DNA of 64,000 nt from Pictodentalium vernedei (taxonomy: Eukaryota; Mollusca; Scaphopoda; Dentaliida; Dentaliidae), in contig CM062297.1 in assembly GCA_031216915.1 (NCBI GenBank), positions 178,674,356-178,738,355 on the forward strand. The letters run 5' to 3'. Below are positions 10,629 through 20,900 of the stretch, piece after piece. Within the stretch, counting starts at the first letter, position 1. Each line of letters opens with the position of its first letter. The position numbers and the translations under genes are program-made. Below the pieces are notes generated by a model, which was not told the DNA's origin, did not search any database, and worked only from the letters and a program-made list of their open reading frames with translations.

Positions 10629-11442
10629 TGGTGTCTTAGAAAAAATATATTTTGCTTTTATTAGGCCTCTTCTTGAATACGCGGATACTGTTTGGGACAA
10701 CTGTTCTGCAACCAAAGTGGCGGAACTGGAAAAAATACATATTGTAGCGGCAAGGATTATTTCGGGGCAACTCTTAGTGCTAGTAAGTCCTCACTTTATT
10801 TAGAAACACGATGGGACCCATTACAAGAAAGACGTCGCAAACACAAGTTAATTCAGTTCTTTAAAATGTATCATCGCATGGTTTCTCCACATATCTCCAG
10901 TAAAGTCCCCCCACTTGCCTCTTTGGCCAATCCATCACTCAGTCTCAGATCAAGTCAAAACCACCGTGTTTCCCTTCTGTCAGACCGAACTGTACAAGTC
11001 TTACTTCATTCCCAGCGTTACCGACCAATGGAATAACCCGCCCCTGCCTGTTCGTGAGAACTCGTCATTGATTAATTTCAAAACTTTCCTAAACGATGGT
11101 AATCGACGACCTCCAAGGTTCTACAGTAAGGCGAAATCTGGCACAGCCCAAATATATCATTGTAGGCTACGACTGGGGTGCAGTAACCTCAATTCACACT
11201 TATATGATAATCATTTATTACCAAACCCCATATGCCAGTGTGGCGAGCAAGAGACTACTGACCACTTTCTCTTGCATTGTCCTATTTTCACAGACGCAGG
11301 TAATTATATAATTAACCTGCTCCCTTTTGGAGCAGACGTATCTACACTTCTATTCGGTTCGGAATTCTTGAACAATGAAGACAACCGTCTTATTTTTGAA
11401 GTGGTACATTATTTTATATTATCAAGTAAGCGATTCCAATGA
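10629..11442 (+). pseudogene. LINE reverse transcriptase C-terminus and Cys/His domain
   Basis: Continues the frame cut at 9499: LEKIYFAFIRPLLEYADTVW, the typical thumb segment of CR1/L2 RTs. A stop and a shift follow near 10800, then a long open frame from 10915 to 11442 with SYFIPSVTDQWNNPP, LRLGCSNLNSHLY and a C-Q-C-G-(E/Q/T)-H-F-L-L-H-C motif that is the Cys/His C-terminal domain of this LINE class. The stop at 11440-11442 is probably the genuine end of the ORF. Confidence 0.8.
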
Positions 11443-11849
11443 TTAATGTGTATCACAGTATTAAACCAGTCTAAATATCACTTAATATTATTATGAATAT
11501 GGTTGCTAAACTAGCTCAATGGAACAAATTTAGCCCTCCACACCATTCAACTCTCATTACAGCTCAGAGCCACCCGGACTGTATTCACAGTTTGTATTCA
11601 TAATCTTCTGCTAAACGATTTGAATGAAATTACTTTTGCCATTCTCGCGTGCAGTAAATGCACCCTGTATTCAAGCTGGCCGAGATTTGTTTCTTTTCTT
11701 ATTATTTATTATCGTTCTCATATTCTCTAACTTGTAGTCTCAGTATTCTTACACATCGTCTTCCGGTGGTCCAAGCCTCTGCCTCAAGTGACGGCCAGGA
11801 TTGGGTGGTCCTATTAACAAAAACTCCCATTCAAATTTTATTTCCTTTA
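11443..11849. other. Probable LINE 3' UTR and unassigned sequence
   Basis: Follows directly on the LINE ORF stop. No poly(A) tail, tandem tail or target duplication found, so the end of the LINE is not placed. Confidence 0.35.
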
Positions 11850-12022
11850 CAATTTTGGACTCGGAAACATGGCTCGTGGCCCTCCACTGGAGTGAGCTTG
11901 TTGAGCCCGCTCTGGTGGGGGTCACGAGCTGTGTTTTTGAAACAGAAGATAAATAATGTCTAGTGGTTCAAGACGTCTTTTCTGCAACTGTCGTACTCTA
12001 TCCGTGCTGGGTAAGGGGTTAA
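11850..12022. mobile_element. Highly diverged relative of the family-1 TTAA MITE
   Basis: A palindromic centre (GGAAACATGGCTCGTGGCCC ... GGGTCACGAGCTGTGTTTTTG, about 11866-11940) follows the same layout as the family-1 core, and the right end reads GGTAAGGGGTTAA (to 12022). The left inverted end is not recognisable. An older or related copy. Confidence 0.4.
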
Positions 12023-12129
12023 TCTGGAGTACGGGGCGGGGCTACGATGTGTGAGCTCGACTACTGACATTTGTGTAATGTATACAAATACGGTTTCAAC
12101 TAAGGAACTAAAGTCACTCACACCTGCTA

Positions 12130-12380
12130 TTAACCCTTTAGCTAACATGAAAAGCAGACGACACTTGCAAAAAAAATTCTTGAATAACTAATTTTTTTCA
12201 TTTTTTGTCTCAAAAACATGGGTTATGACCCCTCGTTGGAACGAGCTCGACGAGCTCGTTCCAACGAGGGGTCATAACCTATGTTTTTGAGACAAAAAAT
12301 GAAAATATTTAAAAAATTAATTGGCGATTTTTGAGAATAGCGCTGGCCGATTTTGGCCGTTACGTTGGGTAAAGGGTTAA
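12130..12380 (-). mobile_element. TTAA-flanked MITE, family 1, copy C
   Basis: TTAA at 12130-12133 and 12377-12380; ends CCCTTTAGCTAACATG and CGTTGGGTAAAGGG. Same orientation as copy B and close to it in sequence, including the long central palindrome. Confidence 0.85.
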
Positions 12381-14183
12381 CATTGGTAACTATTTGTCAT
12401 CTTGTTTTGGGTGGAAACGGCCATGTATAAGCTTATAGCTTCCCGCCGAATCCACTTCAGTGTATGTAAATTTTTTTATTATATATTCTTGAAATAAATA
12501 TTGTTTAAACTAAACCGAATGACAAACTATGAGGGATTGAAACAATCCTCATGCAAAGATGAGCAGAAAACCTAACAAGACCAAGGCAAGAATTGAAACA
12601 ATCTTGTCAGCAAACAGCCCTTTTATGGGTTTTTTATTATTTATTTAGGTGTGTGTGTTTTTTGTTTTTGTTTTGGTGGGGGAGGGGGGTGGAGGAGGTC
12701 ATTTGGAATTCCCGAAGGATAACCAGATACCTCTTTATCACATACGGCGTCCTATCTCCCAGAAGGCTTGATGGATGACACCCGGTTTTTCAAAACTAAA
12801 CTGTTGGAGCTTTCTCTACTCCGTTTTGTAACCACTATGGTCATATACCGGGGCCGCTACCAAACCGGCGTTGCTGTTTGATTTTCTTTTCTCTTCTTCC
12901 CTTAAATCTGCCATCGCACAACATTATATTCTGGCTCGCCACCATGGTGGGACTCAAACCTCTACCATCGCCAAGCTGGAACCGAATAGAGCCCACTCTC
13001 TAATAGTTTTAATGGCGTTGAGGGATTGATTATGACAATCTAACGCCAACGTAAACTGCCGGGAAATTCTAACCGCGTGCATACCCCCCTCAGACCCCAT
13101 TTGAGGCAATATGGAAGCTAGGCCTGTGTGATCCAAGTGAAATAAAATAAGGTTAACCGGGTCGCAAGGGATTTGTAAATCCCACATCGTCCCTGCGCGC
13201 CTTCGGCGCGCTAAAACCTTTCTTTCATTCTTCTCGACAAACGTGGGCGTGAAATTTTAATATAGCTGGATTAATTTCAGCCAATTAAATCTTGTGGTGA
13301 ATAACAACTGATTTAAATTAGCTGCCTGACAGCCTGGATTCTGAATAAAAACTACGTTCTTAATAACTTTGTATCGTCAACAAAGCAACACCACAACAGC
13401 CAAAACAACCAACAACAGAAGAGCTCGAGGCAGACTACACTTGCCAGTGACAGCTCCAACACGCATTTAAGCGGCAGTCTACACTTGCCTGAAAAACACA
13501 CTTACAGAAACACATCCAGAAAAGACTTTTCAACCGCACATACTTCCTTACTCTACTCTACCTTTTTTGACTAGTTTTCAGCCACTTCCTTTCTCCCCAA
13601 TAACCGCTATGGACATCAGTAACCGCTATGGCAATTCAATAACCGTTATGGCTTCAGCACATCCTTCACTCCATCCCCGGAGGTTGGTATCCACACCCAG
13701 TGAGGCGAGCGTTGGTCCTGCGCCCCGCTTTCTTAGCCAAATTTTTGTAAAGCGCTTCTTTAGCGCACAGCATGTCCCGACCCAATGAAAATAGCAGGCC
13801 TGTTACCTGAACCAGGAATGTTCAGGTTGGGTGGCACCTTGTTAAGGTCCGTTTGTTTCTTTGGTTGTCAATGTCGCCTCAATCGTACACGCCAGCAAAG
13901 AGCCCAAGTCTACAAAACCACAAGCGGTAGACTATACTTGCCTGAAGAATAAACATCAACTCCCATCCTCTTCCACCTTTTCACCGCTCAGACATGATGC
14001 TGATGACGCTGTCTCAAATTAATGGAATTATATGATATTGTAAACAAGGGTCGAAAGAGGCTTGCTCCACAACGTCCCAGCGCGTCTTCGGCGCGCTAAA
14101 ACCATTCTTTAGCTAGCAACTTTGTATCACTTAATTCCCCAGATTAGTTGTACACTTGTCCAGACCAAGTAATGTTTTTTTTA
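12381..14183. other. Noncoding repeats, hairpins and a possible SINE-like sequence
   Basis: An inverted copy of a 34-bp sequence also found at 5072 lies at about 12482-12515. On the minus strand near 12945-12965 GGTTTGAGTCCCACC resembles a tRNA-type B box, but no convincing A box or fold was found. The hairpin GCGCGCCTTCGGCGCGC (13194-13211) followed by TAAAACC recurs at about 14078-14103. GCGGCAGTCTACACTTGCC-like segments occur at about 13430, 13471 and 13924. This looks like diverged dispersed repeats; no gene supported. Confidence 0.45.
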
Positions 14184-14392
14184 GAATCTAAAAATATTGG
14201 GAAAAATGAGGATTGGGACAATTGTTCAAGCTGTTGATGAGTTAGGCCGCTGGGAGGACGCCAGAGTAAAATCTGTTTCAGATTCGGACACTTTTGTTGT
14301 GCAATTTGTCGGATGGAGTGCCGAATTCAACAGAGAAGTAACGTGTGAAGAAATAAGAGAACCAATAGACCCCTCACAAGCTGCACTGAGTA
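14184..14392 (+). CDS. Possible coding exon, small beta-barrel (Tudor/Agenet-like?) domain
   Basis: An open frame from ATG at about 14206 encodes roughly 62 residues with alternating hydrophobic strands: IGTIVQAVDELGRWEDARV, then DTFVVQFVGWSAEFNREV and EEIREPI. Short strands with W-E-D-A-R-V and F-x-G-W resemble Tudor-knot or Agenet-type chromatin-reader modules; this is a resemblance, not an identification. The frame is bordered by an acceptor-like TTTTTTTTAG (ending about 14183) and a strong donor-like GTAAGT (14393-14398), which support a single exon. The decayed MITE just downstream would lie in the following intron. No partner exons found in the window. Confidence 0.4.
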
Positions 14393-14397
14393 GTAAG

Positions 14398-14560
14398 TTC
14401 ATTTTTTTGGTCCAAAAAAACATAGCTTATGACCTCTCATTGGAACCAGCTCGATGATCTCATAAGCTATGTTTTGAGACAAAAGTTTGAAATTTTTAAA
14501 TGTTATCCAAGAATTTATTTTGCAAACATCGTCTGCTAACCGCATTGGTTAAAGGGTTAA
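14398..14560 (+). mobile_element. Partial family-1 TTAA MITE
   Basis: The core palindrome (AACATAGCTTATGACC ... GAGACAAAA) and right end TAAAGGGTTAA (to 14560) are recognisable, but the palindrome has lost part of one arm and the left end is absent. Confidence 0.55.
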
Positions 14561-15536
14561 GAGACAACCGAGAAGACGGGTGGCTCCCTGCAGTGGCGGT
14601 TCAAGAATTTCACGAAGAAGGGGGGGGGGGGCGTTAATTATCCTCATAGTGTCAGTATGATGCATGGCTTCATCCGAGTTGGATTGAGAGTAACGAGTTT
14701 GGTCGATTTTGTCCCTTCCCTTCCCCACACCCCCACAAAAAAATGGCAAAACTGGTGTTCTCGGCGATTTCGAGGCTGTTATGACCGTCTCCCCAAGTTA
14801 TCATAAGATGTTGCGGTGTTGTTCTCGCAACCATAAATTCAAGTAATATATTCCTAGTATGGCGTCATTTCGTTTTCGTGGGGACACGCTTTATCGATCG
14901 GAGGGTCCCGAGTTGAATTTGGATGCCGTGTTTTAAAATAGCTCCTGAAAAAGGCACGCGCGGGTGGATCTGATCTGTTTCGACAACAATCCACTTCACT
15001 GAATTTCCGAGGCTGTAAATTGCTGCCAGATATGTCACAAAAATCGTGTTATAATTTGCCATTTGGGTGGATTACGATGTTATTCCCCTGACAAAAGCAG
15101 GTAAATTCCCTTGATGTTCAAAAATAAAAATATATAAGCAATCTAAAACTTTCCATGCCTGTTGAAAAACAGACTGAATACTGAGTTTGTTCGCCGGTAT
15201 CCAATGACTTCAGCATATTTCAAGCAATGTGGATCCAATTGACGGAAGAGGCACACTGTTGCACGTGATCGGTGAAATTCTCATTTTTGGGGTCAAATTT
15301 ATCACACAAAATAACGGGATTTTCCGAACCCGATTTTCACCTTTAAAGATTTTATTTGATATACAAAATTCCGCCACAAAATGTATCAGGTACAAAAAAA
15401 AAAAAAAAGATTTAGTGAACAGAACTTAATAATAAGCCAATTTCGAATCTGACATCTTTGATGTGAAGGTCAAATTCACGAGGTGCAAACCACGTGACTA
15501 GACTAACAGTTTACTTCCGTGTTTACAATGTTGAGT
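14561..15536. other. Unassigned noncoding stretch
   Basis: Contains a CAGTGGCGG sequence (14594) resembling a hAT end without a partner, a run of 12 G (14622-14633) and a poly-A run (15392-15406). The 3' LTR of the retroelement on the minus strand would be expected near here, but no copy of the 26.1-kb sequence was recognised. Confidence 0.4.
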
Positions 15537-15797
15537 TCAGTGGACCAATATTTCTGGTAGTGATCTTGTCAGTTTAGCCTCTTTATCACTCAACCGTGGT
15601 GGAGTGGGTTCCATTCCTGAATTATCATACTCTTCATGAGCTGGACTAAGGGCTTTCTGTATCACAGATACACCCGACTCCCCCGTCACCGAATAAGGTA
15701 TGGTGGATCCGCTCAATGTATCGGCAGTACTTCTAACCAAGTTTTGATGTATATAGTCATGGCGAGTTCCCAACAATTTGTAATTAGGGTTAGGCAA
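15537..15797 (-). pseudogene. Possible C-terminal part of accessory ORF
   Basis: 86 codons, open to a stop at 15537. The same frame can be followed upstream past one TGA to about 15880, overlapping the end of the acidic ORF at 15862-16311, so the two may once have been one protein joined across a frameshift. Sequence is Ser/Thr/Pro-rich with no recognised domain. Function unknown. Confidence 0.35.
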
Positions 15798-15861
15798 TAC
15801 ACGAGTTCAGATATGGTCACGTGCGCAGTCCAGACAAAGATGAGCATGGTCTCGGATCAGG

Positions 15862-16311
15862 TCATGTTGATGGACCAGGTACAGGTCCATCAAACATGAA
15901 CTGTTGAGAATCTGGGTCAACGTCATGCCCAGGTCCCTCAGATCCAGGACGAGGTGTCAACACAGATCCAGGACTATCACTACTGGACAGGGGTATAACT
16001 TCTGGACTTGTCACACTTGAAATGGATATAATTTCTGAAAGTAAAATGTCACTACGACCTCCAGTTAAATCTGATCGCTCAGCCAAGATATCTGAAATTA
16101 AACACATGCTATAATCACTCTCAGAATCATCAGTTTTAGTGAAGATATCTGAATTTGAACATTCATCAGAATCAAACATGGGTGTAACCAACGCCAAGCT
16201 ATTTGTAGACTCATTATCTGCCATGTTTCCAGAAGTAAATGTTTCACTATTTGGTGAACTGGTAATAGTAGAACTATCCTCTTTAAATTGTTTGCAACCA
16301 CAGTCTGCCAT
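15862..16311 (-). CDS. Acidic Ser/Thr-rich accessory ORF downstream of env
   Basis: 149 codons from a true ATG at 16311. The start MADCGC is followed by a strongly acidic, Ser/Thr-rich chain with D-S-E-S-D and S-D-E-C clusters and no hydrophobic segment or domain I recognise. Eight bases before the ATG is a polypyrimidine-AG sequence (TGTTTTCGTTTCAG on the minus strand), as expected if the ORF is expressed from a spliced subgenomic RNA. It lies about 125 bases downstream of the env stop. It could be a regulatory protein of the element or chance open sequence; that it is intact while every other gene is broken is notable. Confidence 0.45.
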   Translation of the reverse strand: MADCGCKQFKEDSSTITSSPNSETFTSGNMADNESTNSLALVTPMFDSDECSNSDIFTKTDDSESDYSMCLISDILAERSDLTGGRSDILLSEIISISSVTSPEVIPLSSSDSPGSVLTPRPGSEGPGHDVDPDSQQFMFDGPVPGPST

Positions 16312-16435
16312 TGCTCACTGAAACGAAAACACACAGTCTGTGAGCTTATTGCTCATTAGAGTGAATGTTTCTATCTACCATAGTCACGTGAACACCGGCA
16401 GACTCGGCATCATGGCTCACTCGAGGATACATTTG

Positions 16436-18221
16436 TCATTGGACAGGTTTGGGTGAAGTACTAAGATTCTTTATCACCCATCTCATCATATCATTTATAC
16501 TCTTGGGAGGTGGAGGCGCCAAAGGTGTCACCATTGGATCTGTATTCACAGTGGCATAAACATCATTATTGGCAGAAGCAAAATCAACCATTTCATTATC
16601 ACCATCAGCAGAGATCGTTGGTCACATTTTATGTCTACTCTTACTTTTACATAGTCAGTTGCATATCTGTCTGAGGGTACTGGATCGATACAAATGCATT
16701 AACAGGTATGCAACAAGTATGCACATTATGGTCGCAACGAAATATGCCCATTTCTGAATGGAAAAAATTTTGGTAGCAGTCTCGTTAACCATATCCAATT
16801 CATGAATAAGATCGTTCATAGGAATCTTATCTATATGCTTAAAATCTTTCGATATCTCAAAGGTAGTAACATTTATTCGAGACAGTAAGGGTCTCCAAAT
16901 ACTTTGTTGTGTCATCGAAAATTGCAGTAATACCGCTTTTGATACTAAGCGATGTATCTTTTCATCCCTGTGATGGAAGAAGCTAGTCAATAATAATTGA
17001 CAGCTAGTTGCCATACACAATGGATTCAATTGTAAGATGCCTATTGGTGGAAGAATCCTATCTGGTTTTGGGTTCTTCCTATTTGGGCATGTAATGGAGA
17101 ATCATAAAGGAACGTCTTGTGAAGCGTTTTTACTCACATTTACAAATGGTATAGGTAAAGCCTGTACTTTAAATTCTTCAAAGTTAAAGTTTGTATTACT
17201 TAATGGCACCTTTACGAAGATTACCAAATTATTTTTAGCAAACACAGTTGCTGTCATCGATAAATGATAATATTGCCAAAGTTCGTTTCATACATCTAAT
17301 GGCAATGTTGTATGATCATTCAATTGTGATTCTATTTCCATCAATACGTTCGTTAGTAGTGAAGGATTTACAATTTTTGGAGATAATTTCTCATCAGCCA
17401 AAATATCCATTTGATCATGTAAATCACGCATGTAGGTCTTGGCCGTGGTTAGCATGAGTTCCAATTGTGTGAGTACTATTTCCAATTGATGATACAAATT
17501 TGTAAAATGTTCGATCAATACCAGACGTTCTTCATGGTCTGTGAAAATTTGTTGGGTTTGTGTCTGGAATTCTGTTACTGATTTTGATAAATCTATCATA
17601 AATTCCCGATTTTGTGGAATCACTTCTCTATTCAAACTTATAGTTAAACTCTCTTTAACAACATGCTTAAGTTTAGCTTGATTAGCATATAATTTTTCAA
17701 TATTACTTTGTAGTCCCTTCAAATCCGAAGCAGACACAGTACCGAAAAGAAAACTTAACCCTTCTCCAACGAAGTCTAACAATACCCGTTTAACTCGTGA
17801 TGAGGTTGTATGTCCATTGAGCTTATGATAGTCATTTAGATCATCTGCTACTCATGCAATATGATTATTTATGAATCCGACTTCTTGGTACATATACGTT
17901 ATTATCGACTTAAGTGCAATGTGAAGGGAAAAAGTATTGTTAGCAGTAATATTGTTAGTCTTTTCATGATTCTCTATGACTACATCAGATTGTTGTTTGG
18001 TTTCAGAATAAAACCTATTTAGATACCTAACATTCTTCTCTACTTCATCTATGTATTGTATGAATGCTTTAAATCAAAGACATATATCATTGTCCAATCC
18101 ATATTTACTTCTTTTACCTTTTTAAAGATCACATTGTTTCTTATGATAGTATTTCCTTTTCATTGACTATCACTAATAATATCACCAAAATTCCAACCGT
18201 AACTATCCAATGTAGCTTCAT
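16436..18221 (-). pseudogene. env: Envelope-like glycoprotein gene, broken
   Basis: About 1.8 kb, room for roughly 595 codons, minus strand. Visible parts: ATG at 18221 followed by a hydrophobic signal peptide; an R-V-K-R furin-type site near 17790 directly before a segment with VGEGLSFLFG; a helical region with N-x-T/S and leucine-heptad character (about 17290-17780); a transmembrane segment near 16690-16740; and a cytoplasmic tail with a run of four prolines ending at a TGA (16436-16438). This layout and the LFG motif after the cleavage site resemble the baculovirus-F/errantivirus class of fusion proteins. Stops (one about 25 codons after the start) and frameshifts break it. A polypyrimidine-AG acceptor (CCTTTCTTTGTAG) sits four bases before the ATG, consistent with a spliced env RNA. 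Confidence 0.75.
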
Positions 18222-18481
18222 GCTCCTACAAAGAAAGGAAGCAAGAGTTAGCATCATGAGTGAGTCTCTATCCATATCTTAGTTACTCTATCATTTCACT
18301 GCTAGCTTGTGAAACAACAGATAATACCCATCGATATGAGGTACCATGTTGGTTCGCAAGGCCAACAAAGTATTCTCAGTATTTTCTTTCTTAGCAAATC
18401 ATAAGTTAATATAACTTAGTCACTCATTTTGCCTTCTCCAAACCTCAACCTCTCTGTAGATTGCCCGTACTATTGAAATTG

Positions 18482-19228
18482 TTATTTGGCTGTACTCCAA
18501 GGGGCAGGCTGCACTATCACTGAATTGTTAGAATTGGTGGCAGTTTCATGAATCCTCAAGACTGACTGAATCATTGAGATCATATTACCTATGTCAGCCT
18601 GTGTTTCCTGCTTGGGTTTAGTTGGTTCATTTTGTAACTGATTTATCTCCATTGATTTTTCATTATCAGTCAGTCGTGGGTGCTCAATATTTTGGACAGA
18701 TCTCTTTGGCTCTTGGTCCGACAAGAGCTTTTTCATTGCTTTCTTATGTTCTCTAACCCTATGAACTTGTTGTCATAATTCTTCCAGGGGAACATCACCC
18801 TCTTCTGAGGAAGAATGCTCTCTGGTTTGTCTCTTACTCCTAATGAGAGGAGTTAAAGGATGTTCTCCTTCTGCTTCACGATGTTCTGAGTGTAATCGTT
18901 TAGCCAAAGGTATATCATCATTTGAAAATGACTGTTCTTGCATTATTTCATCATGCACATCACTCTCGGCAGCACTATCACTACAGTCAGTGTTGGTAGT
19001 AGGAGGTTCTGGTGGAACAGCATACCATACCACTCGGCTGGCCTTCTCTGGCCTTGGCACCTCCCATTCCTGAGGAGCTAGGCTAAGTTTCTCTCCATGA
19101 CATTTAATAATTCTATTCATTAATTGATCTTTAATTTTATAACTTACCGGGCCTGTCTTTTCCATAACTACAAATGGGTAATCCCATCTAGATTCAAGTT
19201 TACCTTTTGATCTACCTGATAAATACAA
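18482..19228 (-). pseudogene. pol: Integrase C-terminal domain and pol tail
   Basis: The segment KLESRWDYPFVVMEKTGPV followed by YKI is the GPY/F-like C-terminal module of Ty3/gypsy integrases. It runs on into a charged Ser/Glu-rich tail; one TGA at 18773-18775 interrupts, and the same frame then continues to 18482. The tail of about 200 residues past the module is long and has no chromodomain I can recognise. A frameshift separates this part from the catalytic core upstream. Confidence 0.75.
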
Positions 19229-19286
19229 GACTGGGCCAATTCAAAGGTTGTATCTTTTGCTTTTGCATTATGTAATTTCTGTTGTT

Positions 19287-20564
19287 TCAGAACATGCTTC
19301 TTTTGTGTGACTTGTTGTTGTAAGAATGCTTTATGTTGTTCTGTAAAGCGATTTTATGGGGTTCCTCACCCATATATTTGTGTCTCGGCTTAAGTATAGT
19401 GTCCAAAGGCAACACTACATCTCTACCATACATCAGGTAGAATGGTGAGAAACCAGAGGATTCACATCCGTTGAATCTGATGGCTGCCAGAGCTTGATTG
19501 AGAAACAGATCCCAAGTCTCGAGTTCCTTTCGTGACAATTTTGCCAAAACATTATTTAAAGTACCATGAAACCTCTCCACCTTCCCATTAGACTGTGGAT
19601 GGTAATAAGAAGTCTTTACATGATGAATTTTAAGATACTCTGTTAAGTATTTCATGATCTCATTGCAATTCTTGGACCCATTGTCTGTTAATAATTCCAA
19701 CGGACAGCCAAACCTGGGAAAAATTTGTTCGATTAACAAATTTGCTATTGTTTCTGCCTTTTTGTCAGGCACTGGAAATGTTTCCAACCAACCTGAATAC
19801 ATATCTATAAAAGTTACTATGTATTTATTCCCAGATAAGGTGGTTGGATGAGGACCACTCATATTCAATTCTAACTTAGCAAATGGATAAGGAGGTTTAT
19901 CTGTTTCTTGTAAAGGCAAGGTATGTTTCTTTGTATTTCTTGCTCTACAGGGTAGGCATCTTTCGACATATTGGTAAATCTGTTTGTATAAACCAGGCCA
20001 GTAATATTTCCTGCTTATGTTATAATACACTTTATCAATTCCCATATGTCCTAGGTTGTCATGGTATTGTTCAAGTATGTCTGTGTATAACTGTTCTGAT
20101 ATACACAATCGTACCATAGGATTTTCCTCTGCAGCACTTATGTAATATAAAACTTCCTCAATCATCATATATTTACTACTTACACTAGGTGGTGTATTAG
20201 GACTCTTATATTTCTTAATAATTTTGACAAGTTTAGAATCTTTTTCTTTTTCTAATTTCATATCTAAGTTTTTACTCTTTATACTCTGAAGTCCTTTAGA
20301 AGATTCTGTATTGTCATTGATTACATGCACATATTTTCTGGGGGCAATTTTATCACTATTTAAAACTCCCACTTGTAAAGCTTTATCTGTCTCAACATTG
20401 TCCATTTCATAATGTAGATCTGCATTAGTGATCCCTTCAGGTAATCTTGAGAGCAAATCAGCACAGGTATTTTGTCTATCAGGTAAGTATTCAATCCTAC
20501 AATTATAGCTGGCTATTTTTAATGCCCATTGTTGTACTTTGGCATTATTTTGTGGACTCAACAA
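19287..20564 (-). pseudogene. pol: RNase H end and integrase catalytic core
   Basis: The first 40 residues finish RNase H (IEYLPDRQNTCADLLSR). Integrase follows: zinc-binding H-x3-H (HDNLGH) and C-x2-C (CLPC), then the catalytic core. The first catalytic Asp, expected before the GP in this motif, is Asn here (ELNMSGP). The second Asp (LTDNGS) and the Glu (SNGKVERFHGTL) are intact. The frame is open for 425 codons, the longest in the window, suggesting a fairly recent insertion. It is in the same frame as protease, RT and the RNase H segment upstream. Confidence 0.9.
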
Positions 20565-20570
20565 GAGGTA

Positions 20571-20900
20571 TCATAAGGGAGCATGGTCTGTCTTAATGAC
20601 AAACTCCGCACCCTGCAAATAATTATTGAATTTGTCTGAAGCATATGAGATGGCAAATGCCTCTTTCTCAAAAGTGGACCATTTTTGTTGGGTTTCACCT
20701 AACTTCTGTGATAAAAACACAATAGGTTTTTCATCAGGAACTCCTGGTAATTGACCTGTACCATCATCACAAGGTTGAGTTAGTACCACTCCTACACTAG
20801 TGCCCAAGGCATCCGTGTAGAGTATGTATGGTTTTCTTGGATTTGGGTATGACAAATGTGCTGTGCTACCTATGTTGATTTTTCCTTCAATTCTTCAAAG
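20571..20900 (-). pseudogene. pol: RNase H domain
   Basis: YILYTDALGTSVGVVL (first catalytic Asp), FEKEAFAISYASDKFNNYL (Glu) and VIKTDHAPL (Asp) are the standard Ty3 RNase H landmarks. A single in-frame stop separates it from the integrase-containing frame. The short distance from the RT thumb is normal. Confidence 0.85.

Larger units (their letters stand above)
6903..11442 (+). mobile_element. CR1/L2-like non-LTR retrotransposon (LINE), decayed and interrupted
   Basis: The order is N-terminal hydrophobic segment with 2A peptide, APE-type endonuclease, reverse transcriptase and a C-terminal Cys/His domain, all on the plus strand. This architecture with an N-terminal 2A is known in APE-type (CR1/L2/Rex-like) LINEs of sea urchin, amphioxus and molluscs. 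Several stops and frameshifts, a deletion in the endonuclease and a 1.1-kb insertion at 9502-10622 break the frame. The 5' end is not resolved (between 6903 and 7084); the 3' end of the element lies somewhere after 11442. No poly(A) or short tandem tail is obvious. Confidence 0.85.

Noticed and set aside
12940-12990. tRNA gene or tRNA-derived SINE on the minus strand
   Set aside because: A B-box-like word exists, but no A box at the right distance and no cloverleaf could be drawn.
14594-14640. Second hAT element starting CAGTGGCGG
   Set aside because: No matching inverted end or 8-bp duplication found downstream.
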